From: DATJFQ01 sp035495555
Lineage (GTDB): Bacteria > Acidobacteriota > Vicinamibacteria > Vicinamibacterales > 2-12-FULL-66-21
Assembly (NCBI GenBank): GCA_035495555.1
Contig: DATJFQ010000024.1
Coordinates: forward strand, 1 to 64,000
DNA length: 64,000 bases
Reading direction: 5' to 3'
Shown: piece by piece, positions 7,672 through 16,531 of the stretch
How positions within the stretch are numbered: position 1 is the stretch's first letter
Layout of the letters: each line of letters starts with the position of its first letter
Notes under the pieces: model-generated
The model's database searches: none
Seen by the model: the letters and a program-made list of their open reading frames with translations, nothing else
What the model was told of the DNA's origin: nothing
Program-made: the position numbers and the translations under genes

Positions 7672-10107
7672 TTACTCCGCTCTCAGCGCGACGATCGGGT
7701 CCACTCGGGTGGCGCGCCGCGCCGGAATATAGCTCGCCACCAGCGCGACGGCCGTCAGAATCGCCGCGACGGCGCCAAACGTCACCGGATCCGTCGGGGT
7801 GACGGAAAACAGCATGGTCGAAATCCCACGCGAGACGAGCAGCGCGAGGACCGCACCGATCGCGATGCCCGTCGCCGCAAGGACCATTGCGTGCCCGACG
7901 ACCATCTGCAGCACCGTCCGCTCCTGCGCGCCGAGCGCCATCCGGATGCCGATCTCGCGCGTGCGTTGCGCCACCGCGTACGACAGGACGCCGAAGATGC
8001 CGACCGACGCGAGCACCAGCGCGACGGCGGCAAAGATAGTGAGCAGCAGCATGTAGAAGCGCGGCTGCGAAATCGAACGAGCCACCACCTCGTCGAGCGG
8101 CCGGACCTTGGAAACCGGGAGCGCCGGATCGATGGCGCGAACCTGGTCGCGCACCGCGTCGGCGAGCGTCATGGGCGGCGTCGCCGTCCTCATCACGACG
8201 GCCATGGATTGCACCGGCCATTGCCGGAGCGGCATATAGAGCTGCGGCGCGTTGGCGTCGGCGAGGCCAAGCTCCTTCACGTCCCCGACGATGCCGGCGA
8301 TTTCACCGCCCGCCCGGTAGCGCTGTCCCCTGACCCGCTTTCCCCATCCGAGCCGGATCGTCTTGCCGATTGGATCCTCGTTCGGGAAGTACTGCCGCGC
8401 AGCGGAATCGGTAATGAGCACGACCTGCTTCGATCCGGCGCGATCGTCGTCCGAGAACAGGCGCCCGCGCTTCAGCGGAATACCGATCGTCTGGAAGTAC
8501 GACGGGGTCGCCACGCGGATCTGCATCGAGGGCTGATCCTGCGGGGCGACAGGCGGGCGGCCGATGACTTCGAACGAGATATCGAACTGCATGCCGCTCA
8601 GCGGCAGGCCCATGACGGCGCCGACGCTGGTCGCTGCGGGGAGCGCGCGAAGGCGCGGCAGGAGTTCGTCGAAGAACGTGATGATGCGATCTTCGTGGTC
8701 ATCGCCGTACTGCGCATCGGGAAACGTCAGCTCGAATGAGAGGGTGTGGTCCGGCCTGAACCCCGGGTCGACCGCCTGCAGCCGCATGAAGCTGCGCATC
8801 AGCAGGCCGGCGCCGACGAGCAGCATGAGCGCGAGCGCCAGTTCCGCGACGACCAGCGCTCCCCGTGTGCGCGCGCCGCCGCGCGCGCCCACCGCACCGC
8901 GCCCGCCGTCCTTCAGCGACGCCGACACGCTGCGGCGGGTGGAGTGCACCGCCGGAACGAGACCGAAAATCACACCGGTTATCAGCGCGACGACGATCGT
9001 GAACCCAATCACCGCGCCATCGATCCGCACGTCGTCGAGACGCGGGATCCCTTCCGGCTTGAACTGCGCCAGAAACGCGACGCCCCAGACGGCGAGCAGC
9101 AGCCCGATCGCCGCGCCGATGACCGACAGGACGACCGATTCCGTGAGCAATTGCCGAACCAGCCGGCGCCGGCCCGCGCCGAGGGCTGTCCGAACGGCCA
9201 TTTCCGTCTCGCGTACCGCCGCCCTCGCAAGCAGCAGGTTCGCGACGTTCGCGCACGCGATGAGGAGCACGAAGGCGACGGCGCCGAGCAGCACCAGCAT
9301 CGAGGGCCTGATGTCGCCAACCATCGATTCCAGCAGCGGCACCGCGGTCATGCTGATCGAGCCATCCGCATCCGGATATTGCTTCGCGAGACGCGCGGCG
9401 ATCGTCTGGATTTCCGAGGCGGACTGCTCCGGCGTGACACCAGGATTCAGGCGCGCGATGACGTAGAGAAACCAGGCCCCGCGCTGCTTGTTGACGAAAT
9501 CGTTGTCGTAGGCAATCGGCATCCATGCCACGCGGTTGTCGGGAAAGTTGAAGCCGGACGGCATGATGCCGACCACTTCCTTGTCGATGCCGTCGATCTG
9601 AATGCGCCGCCCCACGATGCCCGCATCTCCGCCGAAGCGCTGCTGCCAGAGGTTATACGACAGGACGATCAGATTGGTGCGTCCGGGCGTGCTTTCGTCG
9701 GGGGCGAAGGTGCGGCCGATCTGCGCGCGCTGGCGCAGTACGTCGAAGAACGACGCGCTGACCGCGGCCACGTCCAGCCGCACCGGGTCACCCTGGCCCG
9801 TGAGGACGACGCGCTGGGTGTTGATCGCGGCGGCGTTCTCGAGAGATTTCGCGGTGTGCGCGATGTCGATGAAATTCGGCCCCGACATCACCGCGTGCTT
9901 GCTGCCGTCGAACACATGAAACACCGCCACCAGGCGGTTGGATTCAGCAAACGGCAGCGGCTTCAGCAGCACGCCGCGCACTACGCTGAAGATCGCGCTG
10001 TTCGCGCCGATGCCGAGCGCCAGCGTCAACACAGCGACGATGGTGAAGCCGGGCGCCTTCAGCAGGCGGCGAAGCGCGTAAAGAAAATCCTGGCGCAGAA
10101 CATCCAT
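7672..10107 (-). CDS. ADOP-family permease (FtsX/MacB-like), no PadR partner
   Basis: An 811-residue acidobacterial duplicated orphan permease. It has two copies of the unit TM helix, periplasmic MacB-like domain, three-helix FtsX core. The first helix follows LRRLLKAPGFT at residues 12-45 (LALGIGANSAIFSVV). The first FtsX core holds ANVANLLLARAAVRETEMAV near residue 290. The second core holds VAQRTREIGIRMALGAQE near 700, and the protein ends PIVALRAE. These resemble MacB permeases, but no ATPase gene lies nearby. Unlike most of its relatives in this window it lacks an N-terminal prefix domain and a PadR gene. The ATG at 10105-10107 fits the family N-terminus. Substrate unknown; members are thought to be envelope or efflux permeases. 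Confidence 0.9.
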   Translation of the reverse strand: MDVLRQDFLYALRRLLKAPGFTIVAVLTLALGIGANSAIFSVVRGVLLKPLPFAESNRLVAVFHVFDGSKHAVMSGPNFIDIAHTAKSLENAAAINTQRVVLTGQGDPVRLDVAAVSASFFDVLRQRAQIGRTFAPDESTPGRTNLIVLSYNLWQQRFGGDAGIVGRRIQIDGIDKEVVGIMPSGFNFPDNRVAWMPIAYDNDFVNKQRGAWFLYVIARLNPGVTPEQSASEIQTIAARLAKQYPDADGSISMTAVPLLESMVGDIRPSMLVLLGAVAFVLLIACANVANLLLARAAVRETEMAVRTALGAGRRRLVRQLLTESVVLSVIGAAIGLLLAVWGVAFLAQFKPEGIPRLDDVRIDGAVIGFTIVVALITGVIFGLVPAVHSTRRSVSASLKDGGRGAVGARGGARTRGALVVAELALALMLLVGAGLLMRSFMRLQAVDPGFRPDHTLSFELTFPDAQYGDDHEDRIITFFDELLPRLRALPAATSVGAVMGLPLSGMQFDISFEVIGRPPVAPQDQPSMQIRVATPSYFQTIGIPLKRGRLFSDDDRAGSKQVVLITDSAARQYFPNEDPIGKTIRLGWGKRVRGQRYRAGGEIAGIVGDVKELGLADANAPQLYMPLRQWPVQSMAVVMRTATPPMTLADAVRDQVRAIDPALPVSKVRPLDEVVARSISQPRFYMLLLTIFAAVALVLASVGIFGVLSYAVAQRTREIGIRMALGAQERTVLQMVVGHAMVLAATGIAIGAVLALLVSRGISTMLFSVTPTDPVTFGAVAAILTAVALVASYIPARRATRVDPIVALRAE

Positions 10108-10285
10108 ATGGTGGGGCCGCTACAGCCAAAAGCGTACCGGCCCCGGTTCACGAGAGATCAAGGCGGCAACTTCGCCTATTCCCACCTCCCGACGGGAGTG
10201 CGGGGTGCACGCAGGACGGCGGCCGGTCGTCCGTTGGTCTCCCGGGTGTCCGTTACCGGAAGCGCCCGTCCCGGAAGCGAACAGC

Positions 10286-10840
10286 TTAGCGGCTGCGCCA
10301 GTCAGGGTTAATCAGCGCGTAGATGGCCTGGTCTCGGGCCTTTCCGAACTTGACGCTGCTGGAACGGAGGATCCCTTCCTGCTGGTAGCCGGCCTTTTCG
10401 AGGACCCGCATCGACTGCCGGTTGTCGGCAAACGGCAGCGCGTACAGGCGCAGGAGTCCGCACTGCTGAAACGCATACTCGGACACGAGCCGCACCGCTT
10501 CGGCGGTGATGCCGCGTCCCCAGTACTCTTCGCCAATCCAGTATCCGATCTCCGCCGAATAGCGTTCGACGTCCGTCCCGGGTGAGAAACCGATGCCGCC
10601 AATCGGCTCATCGTCTACCGTGATTGCGAACGTGGTGACTGGATGCGCGTGCAGGACGCTTTCGATAAAGGTCCGCGCATCGCCGATCGTGTACGGATGC
10701 GGAAAGCGGTCGCGGAGCTGGCGCGCGACGTTCGCGTTGTTGGCGTGTCGCGCAAGGGGTTTCGCATCGCTGGCGCGCCATGTCCGGACGCGGCATCGGT
10801 CACCGTCGAGGTGCAACGTGCGATCGACTCCCAATCCCAA
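10286..10840 (-). CDS. RimJ/RimL-type GNAT acetyltransferase
   Basis: About 184 residues. The layout is that of ribosomal-protein-type acetyltransferases: CRVRTWRASDAKPLARHAN near the start, EIGYWIGEEYWGRGITAEAV (motif A, with GRGI), and LYALPFADNRQSMRVLEKAGYQQEG (motif B with the conserved Asn and KAGY). The target could be a ribosomal protein N-terminus or a small amine. The start is uncertain: TTG codons at 10840, 10834 and 10816 are all open and no ATG fits. It is probably the last gene of a leftward run with the YgjP-like peptidase, 37 bases upstream. Confidence 0.85.
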   Translation of the reverse strand: MGLGVDRTLHLDGDRCRVRTWRASDAKPLARHANNANVARQLRDRFPHPYTIGDARTFIESVLHAHPVTTFAITVDDEPIGGIGFSPGTDVERYSAEIGYWIGEEYWGRGITAEAVRLVSEYAFQQCGLLRLYALPFADNRQSMRVLEKAGYQQEGILRSSSVKFGKARDQAIYALINPDWRSR

Positions 10841-10877
10841 CTCCCTGTGTCCAAACGTGCGGTCGAAGCAACCTGGG

Positions 10878-11645
10878 TTAGAAGAGGGTCTGACCGTTCG
10901 ACTTCAGCCAGCGCTCCGACTCGCGGAATCCCGGATCCATCGACTCCACGGATTTCCAGAAACGACGCGAGTGGTTCGGATGCTCGAGGTGCGCGAGTTC
11001 GTGGATCAGAATGTAGCGCCGGACTGACGGAGGCATCTGAATAAGCCGATAGTTGAGCGCGATCGTGCCGGCGCGTGAGCACGATCCCCAACGCGAGCGC
11101 TGATCACGAACGCTCACGCGTTTCACCGTGAGCTGGTACTGCGCGGCGAGCGCGAGAAGCTGGGGCGGCAGGTCGCGTCCCGCCGTCGCGCGCATCGCGT
11201 GTCGCACCGCGTCTCGAATATCTGCTCCTGCGGAGACGGTGATGGTCAGACCGCCGAGCGTTGCGCGCAATCCATCCATCGCCGAGACGATCGTCAGCCG
11301 CTCGGGCGTGCCGTCGAGGAGGACGAGTGTCCCGTCCGCCCATGGTGACGGCTCGCCCGGCACCTGCAGACGCGCGCGCTGCCTCAGCGCCCACGAGAAG
11401 TGACGCTCCGCGAACCGAAACGCCTCGGCGCGCGAGCCGCCTCGCGGAATCGTGACCCGCAGCGAGCCGTCAGGCCGCAGGCGCATGACGTAGCGTTTTG
11501 CACGCGGCATCCGCACGAGGTGGACCACAAAGCGCGACGCGCCAGAACCGATCGACAGCTCGCGCGCGGGCGGCGGCGATTCAGTCGCGCCCAATGGCAA
11601 CCGCAGTTGTGCTGTGGGCATCTTCCGCACGGCGTTTCTCGCCAT
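10878..11645 (-). CDS. YgjP-like (DUF45) metal-dependent hydrolase
   Basis: A protein of about 255 residues of the M48-related YgjP/WP1492 family. The zinc motif HELAHLEHPNHSRRFW supplies HExxH plus a third His, preceded by the family signature VRDQRSRWGSCSRAGTIALN. The N-terminal half (about 40-150) is the beta-rich domain (YVMRLRPDGSLRVTIPRGGS). Members are predicted cytoplasmic metalloproteases and often accompany restriction or repair genes; no such partner is evident here. I chose the ATG at 11645; the next ATG at 11621 is also possible. It lies 12 bases after the stop of the four-TM membrane protein, so the two are probably cotranscribed. Confidence 0.88.
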   Translation of the reverse strand: MARNAVRKMPTAQLRLPLGATESPPPARELSIGSGASRFVVHLVRMPRAKRYVMRLRPDGSLRVTIPRGGSRAEAFRFAERHFSWALRQRARLQVPGEPSPWADGTLVLLDGTPERLTIVSAMDGLRATLGGLTITVSAGADIRDAVRHAMRATAGRDLPPQLLALAAQYQLTVKRVSVRDQRSRWGSCSRAGTIALNYRLIQMPPSVRRYILIHELAHLEHPNHSRRFWKSVESMDPGFRESERWLKSNGQTLF

Positions 11646-11657
11646 CAACTCCAGCCC

Positions 11658-12089
11658 TCAGAACCGAACCAGCGGGCGGCCGTACGGCAGACCGGGCCAC
11701 GGTTGCGATGCGAGGAGCACAAGCAACGAAAGGGCGAGGAACGTTTTCGCGTGGGGCGCTCCGCGATCGCCGCGGATTTTCCCTACGTGCGCCAGCGCGA
11801 TGGCGATGATCATGCCGAAGGGATGCTCGACCAGGAAAAAGCGCGTCGCCGGCGTGTGCATGGCTGCCCCGAAATCGTGCATCGCAGCGGTCGTGTTCGG
11901 GCTGATGAACAGATACAGCGCGAGACCCACGAGCAACTGCACGTCGAGGAGAATCGTGAACCAGAGGCCGGCCTTGCTGCCGGCACCGTGCCGCGGCGTC
12001 GCCGACACCACCGCGGCGATGCCCGCCAGAATTGCCGCCCAGCGCAGCCATGAGTGGACAATCAGCGTCGCCGAATACATGCGGCGCAT
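11658..12089 (-). CDS. Small four-TM integral membrane protein of unknown function
   Basis: 143 residues with four hydrophobic segments: about 10-30 (SWLRWAAILAGIAAVVSA), 43-63 (FTILLDVQLLVGLALYLFI), 86-105 (EHPFGMIIAIALAHVGKI) and 115-132. Conserved-looking His residues occur in HSWLRW and VEHPFGM, spaced as in some membrane haem or copper proteins, but nothing decides this. It heads a leftward run with the YgjP-like peptidase and is divergent from padR across 141 bases. I do not recognise the family. Confidence 0.7.
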   Translation of the reverse strand: MRRMYSATLIVHSWLRWAAILAGIAAVVSATPRHGAGSKAGLWFTILLDVQLLVGLALYLFISPNTTAAMHDFGAAMHTPATRFFLVEHPFGMIIAIALAHVGKIRGDRGAPHAKTFLALSLLVLLASQPWPGLPYGRPLVRF

Positions 12090-12211
12090 GATATCGCGTT
12101 CGGGCGGCTCGTTATCCGGACTGTCAAGATGAGTGGTCGCCCCCGTCGGGCCGTGCGGCGGCGGCCTTCAGGCCGCGAGCTGCGCCGCCTTGCCAACTCT
12201 GTCGGAATTGG

Positions 12212-12232
12212 ATATAACAACATTCGTTATAT
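12212..12232. promoter_or_regulatory. Putative PadR operator overlapping the padR start codon
   Basis: A perfect 7-base inverted repeat ATATAAC-N7-GTTATAT whose right arm runs into the ATG at 12231. The stretch is markedly AT-rich within a GC-rich region. PadR regulators are dimeric winged helices that commonly repress their own promoters from AT-rich dyads, so autoregulation is likely. Binding is inferred. Confidence 0.5.
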
Positions 12233-12587
12233 GAACCGGCGCGACATCGACCGGCAGCTGCCGCTCCCGCCCGCGTTCCTCCACATCCTCATCGCCATCG
12301 GCGACGGCGAACGCCACGGCTACGCGATCATGCAGGCCGTCGCGGACCGGACCAGCGGCAAGGTACGTATGAGTCCGGGAACGCTGTACGGATCGATCCG
12401 CCGCCTGCTCGATGACGGCCTCATCGAGGAGGTGATGCGCCGGCCTTCGAGGGGCGATGATGACGAGCGGCGGCGCTATTACCGCGTAACGCCGTTCGGC
12501 CGGGCCGTGGCGACGGCCGAAACCGTGCGGCTGTCGACGCTGGTCCAGGACGCCAGGGCCGCCGGGCTGGTGCTGCGCAAGGGCTGA
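12231..12587 (+). CDS. PadR-family transcriptional regulator
   Basis: A 118-residue winged-helix regulator. The N-terminal segment LPPAFLHILIAIGDGERHGYAIMQAV and the wing MSPGTLYGSIRRLLDDGLIEEV are the PadR signature (HGY, then GTLYxxxxRLxxxGLI). RRRYYRVTPFGRAVATAE follows. The start is the ATG at 12231, immediately after an AT-rich dyad; longer in-frame starts would run through GC-rich non-family sequence. One base separates its stop from the ATG of the ADOP permease, an arrangement that indicates coupled translation. It most likely represses this two-gene unit in response to an unknown ligand. Confidence 0.93.
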   Translation: MNRRDIDRQLPLPPAFLHILIAIGDGERHGYAIMQAVADRTSGKVRMSPGTLYGSIRRLLDDGLIEEVMRRPSRGDDDERRRYYRVTPFGRAVATAETVRLSTLVQDARAAGLVLRKG

Positions 12588-12588
12588 G

Positions 12589-15171
12589 ATGCGGGTCCGC
12601 GATCGGTTGTTCGCATGGATCGTGCGGATGTACCCGCGCGAGTTCCGCGATCGGTTCGGGCCCGAAATGGCCGCTGCGTACCGCAATGCTCGCGACGATG
12701 CGGCGAGTCGCGGACTCGGGGCGCTGTCTTCGTTCTGGACCTCCGTTGCGACTGATGTCGCGATGCGGGCGCCTGGAGAACACCTCATGCTGACGATCGA
12801 CGATGTTCGATTCGCCCTGCGCAGCCTTCGCGCCGCCCCTGTGTTCGCGATCGTCGCGCTGGTGACGCTGGCGCTTGGCATCGGGGCCAATACCGCCATG
12901 TACACCGTCGTGGAGGCCGTCGCGCTTCGGCCGCTGCCGTTCCCGGACTCCGGGCGCCTCGTCCGCATCTGGGAGAAGAACGACACGCTGAAAATCGCCC
13001 AGTTCTCGACGTCTGCGCTGAACTATTTGTCCTGGCGCGAGAAGGCGCGCGCGTTCGAGGATCTCGCCGCCTGGCGTTCCGGAAGCGTGACCGTGGCGAC
13101 GGGCACCGAACCCGTTCGCGTGCAGCGGATCGAAGCGACACGGTCGCTGCTGCCTGTTCTGCGCACCGAGCCAGTCGTCGGGCGGAATTTCACCGGCGAC
13201 GAAGTCCGCGTCGGAGGACCGCGCGCCGCGCTCCTCCTCGAATCGTTCTGGCGCGATCGGTTCGGCGCCGATCCGTCCGTCATCGGGCGGCAGGTCTCTC
13301 TGGACGGCGTGGCCCACACGGTCGTCGGGATCGTTCCCGATCGCGGCCTGGTCAGCCAGGTGCAGATTGTTACTCCGCTACTCATCGACCCCGCGAAAGA
13401 GTCGCGCGCCAACCACACGCTCACTACGATTGCACGCCTTCGCCCCGGCGTGACGCTGGCTCAGGCGCAGCAGGACATGGACCGCGTGGCGCGGGAGCTC
13501 TCCGGCGAGTTCGCAGACGATGCTCGATGGGGTACGGTGGTCGCGTCGTTCTACGACTGGCTCGTTCCGCCGGCGGTCCGCACGGCGCTGTACGTCATGC
13601 TGGCGGCGGTCGCCCTCGTTCTGCTCGTCGTCTGCACGAATCTGGCAAATTTGATGCTGGCGCGGGCGTCGGCCCGATCGCGCGAACTCGCGGTGCGCCT
13701 GGCGCTCGGCGCCACCCGGGCGCGAATCATCCGGCAAGTGCTCACCGAGAGCCTGCTGCTCGCGATCGCCGGCGGAGCGGGCGGTGTGCTGCTCGCCTGG
13801 CGTCTGACGCCGGTTGTGCGCCGCCTCGCGACCGGCGTGCTGCCCCCCGGGAGCACGGTCTCGCTGAACGCATCCGTGCTCTTCTTCTCGCTCGCGGTCA
13901 GCATCGCAGCGGGAGTGCTGTTCGGCGTCCTGCCCGCTGCACTCAGCAGGACGGGTGACGTCGCGATGGTGTTGAATCGCGGAGGGCGGGGCGTCGCGCC
14001 GCAGCAGGGACTCGCCCGGCAGGTGCTCGTCATCTCCGAAGTGGCGCTGGCGACGGTCCTGGTATCAGCCGGCGCGCTTCTGGTGCAAAGCTATCAACGG
14101 CTGCAGCACGCCGACCTCGGATTCAATCCGAATCGGATCACCACCGCGATGATTGGCTTGCCTGCCGAACGATACGCGTCAGCCGAGTCCGCCATTACTT
14201 TCTATCAGCGGCTGATGGCCGGCATCAGCGCGGCGCCGGGTGTGGAATCCGCGGCGCTCGGCAGCGGGCCGCCGCTGACCGGCGTGAGCACCGGTATGCC
14301 GGTTGGCGCGATCGGGGCCTCCCCGCTGGGAAGTGCGGACATGCAGGCCGACTGGCGCTTCGTCAGCGGCAATTATTTCGCGACACTCGCAGTGCCCGTC
14401 GTGCAGGGCCGCACCTTCGATCAACGCGAGATTGGTGAACATGGCCTTGCCAGCGTCGTGCTGAGCCAGAGCCTTGCGAGGGCGCTCTTCAGCGGCGACC
14501 CGCTGCAACGCCAGGTCCGCCTCGGCAATCGCAGGGTCTACACCGTCATCGGCGTCGTCGGGGACGTGCGCAATCTCTCGCTCGCGACGGCGCCGCGGCC
14601 AACCATGTACTTCTCGAGCGGCGAATTGCTCTGGCCATCGATGACCATCGTCGTTCGGTCGGCCGGAGACATCCCCGTGGCCCAGACGGTCCGCCGCATC
14701 GTCGCTTCGCTCGATCCGGAGCTGGCGATCTTCAACGTGCAGCGGATGCGGGACGCCCTCGCGAACAACGCCGCGCAGCCCCAGACGACGGCGTGGCTGG
14801 TCGGGAATTTCGCCGCGCTGGCGCTGCTGCTCGCGCTGATCGGTGTGTACGGCGTACTCGCCTATCTGGTGGTGCAGCGAACGCGCGAGATTGGTGTGCG
14901 GATGGCGCTCGGCGCGACACCTCGCGGCATGACGTACGTCGTGCTGCGGTATGCGATGAGGCTGACCGGCATCGGCGTCATCGCCGGAGCCGCAGGGTCG
15001 CTGGTGGTGGGTCCGCTGCTTGCGTCGGAGTTGTATGGTGTGTCGGCGCACGATACGGCAACGATGATTGGGGTCCCGCTGGCGCTGCTTGCCATGTCGA
15101 TGCTGGCGGCGTTCGTGCCCGCGTGGCGCGCCACGCGTGTGGATCCGCTCGTCGCGCTGCGCGCGGAGTAG
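12589..15171 (+). CDS. ADOP-family permease coupled to PadR
   Basis: 860 residues. A cytoplasmic prefix of about 65 residues (MYPREFRDRFGPEMAAAYRN) precedes the first unit, which begins FALRSLRAAPVFAIVALVTL with LGIGANTAMYTVVEAV. The first FtsX core carries TNLANLMLARASARSRELAV (about 350), the second VQRTREIGVRMALGATPRGM (about 765), and the protein ends DPLVALRAE. As with other members, no ATPase is encoded next door. The one-base gap after padR argues for co-regulation. The prefix is of the YPREFRxRFGxEM type, different from the FHLEMR type seen in the 23.4 kb permease, so two prefix classes coexist in this window. Confidence 0.92.
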   Translation: MRVRDRLFAWIVRMYPREFRDRFGPEMAAAYRNARDDAASRGLGALSSFWTSVATDVAMRAPGEHLMLTIDDVRFALRSLRAAPVFAIVALVTLALGIGANTAMYTVVEAVALRPLPFPDSGRLVRIWEKNDTLKIAQFSTSALNYLSWREKARAFEDLAAWRSGSVTVATGTEPVRVQRIEATRSLLPVLRTEPVVGRNFTGDEVRVGGPRAALLLESFWRDRFGADPSVIGRQVSLDGVAHTVVGIVPDRGLVSQVQIVTPLLIDPAKESRANHTLTTIARLRPGVTLAQAQQDMDRVARELSGEFADDARWGTVVASFYDWLVPPAVRTALYVMLAAVALVLLVVCTNLANLMLARASARSRELAVRLALGATRARIIRQVLTESLLLAIAGGAGGVLLAWRLTPVVRRLATGVLPPGSTVSLNASVLFFSLAVSIAAGVLFGVLPAALSRTGDVAMVLNRGGRGVAPQQGLARQVLVISEVALATVLVSAGALLVQSYQRLQHADLGFNPNRITTAMIGLPAERYASAESAITFYQRLMAGISAAPGVESAALGSGPPLTGVSTGMPVGAIGASPLGSADMQADWRFVSGNYFATLAVPVVQGRTFDQREIGEHGLASVVLSQSLARALFSGDPLQRQVRLGNRRVYTVIGVVGDVRNLSLATAPRPTMYFSSGELLWPSMTIVVRSAGDIPVAQTVRRIVASLDPELAIFNVQRMRDALANNAAQPQTTAWLVGNFAALALLLALIGVYGVLAYLVVQRTREIGVRMALGATPRGMTYVVLRYAMRLTGIGVIAGAAGSLVVGPLLASELYGVSAHDTATMIGVPLALLAMSMLAAFVPAWRATRVDPLVALRAE

Positions 15172-15191
15172 GTTGTGGATACGATGGATAA

Positions 15192-15842
15192 GTGCTCGTG
15201 GTCTTCGATCTGGATGGGACACTCATCGACTCCCGACGCGATCTCGCGGACGCGGCCAACGCTCTCATCATCGAACTGGGGGGCCAGCCGCTCGCGGTCG
15301 ACGAGGTCAGCCGGATGGTGGGCGAGGGTGCGGCCATGCTGGTGAGGCGCGCGCTGACGGCGTCGCAGCTCCCGGGCGTGTCCGTTGCTGCAGCGCTCGA
15401 AAGATTCCTGGCGCTTTACGATGAACGGCTGCTCGCTCACACCAGGCTTTACGACGGCGTCGCAGACGTGCTCGGCGAGCTGAGTCCGGAACACGCGCTG
15501 GGGCTGCTCACGAACAAGCCGTTGGGCGCGACGCGGCAGATTCTCGAAGGGCTGCAGATCGCGTCGTTTTTCCGGTGGGTCCTCGGCGGCGACGGACCGC
15601 ACCCGCGGAAACCCGACCCTGCCGGGCTGCTGCACATCGTCGAGCGCGCGCACGCCGCCATCGACGAGACGACCATGGTCGGCGATTCAGCGATCGATCT
15701 CGCGACGGCCCGCGCGGCCGGCTGTGCGGCTTGCCTTGCGAAGTACGGATTTGGGTACCGGGACAATCTTCCGCTCCGCGGCGACGAACTGATCGCCAGT
15801 ACGCCGCGCGACATCTTGACGTTGCTCGACCGGCGCGCCTGA
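15192..15842 (+). CDS. gph: HAD hydrolase, phosphoglycolate phosphatase-like
   Basis: A 216-residue HAD phosphatase. Motif I is FDLDGTLIDSRRDL (nucleophile and acid Asp at residues 6 and 8), motif II is LLTNKPLG, motif III Lys is in HPRKPDP and motif IV is MVGDSAIDLATARAAG. The helical cap between motifs I and II has the size seen in Gph, which removes 2-phosphoglycolate arising during repair of DNA ends. The start is GTG at 15192, 20 bases after the ADOP stop. The Gph label rests on overall resemblance; another small phosphoester substrate is possible. Confidence 0.82.
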   Translation: MLVVFDLDGTLIDSRRDLADAANALIIELGGQPLAVDEVSRMVGEGAAMLVRRALTASQLPGVSVAAALERFLALYDERLLAHTRLYDGVADVLGELSPEHALGLLTNKPLGATRQILEGLQIASFFRWVLGGDGPHPRKPDPAGLLHIVERAHAAIDETTMVGDSAIDLATARAAGCAACLAKYGFGYRDNLPLRGDELIASTPRDILTLLDRRA

Positions 15843-16036
15843 GCGGGTCGGAGGGCAAGTTCCAACGCTGCTCGTCCCAACCGGCGCGCCTGGCGAAGTG
15901 GTGAGGCGCCGCTACAGCGGGACGAACGCGCGCGTGCGAGTGACCGACACAAAGAGGTTCGGGCGCCGTCACTTTGCGCACGACGGTGCCGTCGTGGTCT
16001 CGATACAAACGCGGACAGGGCTTCGGCCCGTCCGCC

Positions 16037-16531
16037 ATGTTGACGCTGCTCGTCGCGCTCGCCCTCGGGACAGCGGGCTCTCCATCTGTGACGCCCCACG
16101 TTCGCGCGGTGTCACGCGTCGTCCAGTCATTGCTCGACGAAGCCGCGGGCCTTCCAACCACTGCGGCGCTCCTCCAGCGGCTCGATGCAAGCGATCAGTT
16201 CGTGTACGTCGAGTTCACCAACTCACCGGTGATCCCGAGCGCGCGAACGACGCTTGTCACCGCGACGTCCGGCGTCAGATTCCTGCGGGTAGCCATCAAC
16301 GCGCACGTCGTGCCGGGCGATCGGCTTCCGCTCCTCGCGCACGAGCTGCAGCACGCGGTGGAGCTGGCGGACGCGCCGGACGTCCGCGACGACGACGGCG
16401 TGCGGCTGCTGTATCGACGACTCGGGCACGCGAGCGGCGTCGACCAGTTCGAGACGGCGGCGGCGATTGTCGCGGAGCGGCAGGTCAGGCGCGAGATGGC
16501 CGCGCGCAACGGCCGGGATCACCGGTCGTAG
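16037..16531 (+). CDS. Small secreted protein with an HExxH motif
   Basis: About 164 residues with an N-terminal signal-like segment (MLTLLVALALGTAGS). The centre holds LLAHELQHAVELADAP, a HExxH zinc motif, followed about 50 residues later by DQFETAAAIVAE, which could supply a third ligand. The region before it (VYVEFTNSPVI, RFLRVAIN) looks like a beta-strand lead-in to a metzincin-like or gluzincin-like site. I do not recognise the family. A start at 15974 is open, but the ATG at 16037 begins directly with the signal sequence. Its 3' end overlaps the convergent IMPDH-family gene by 13 bases. Confidence 0.65.
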   Translation: MLTLLVALALGTAGSPSVTPHVRAVSRVVQSLLDEAAGLPTTAALLQRLDASDQFVYVEFTNSPVIPSARTTLVTATSGVRFLRVAINAHVVPGDRLPLLAHELQHAVELADAPDVRDDDGVRLLYRRLGHASGVDQFETAAAIVAERQVRREMAARNGRDHRS

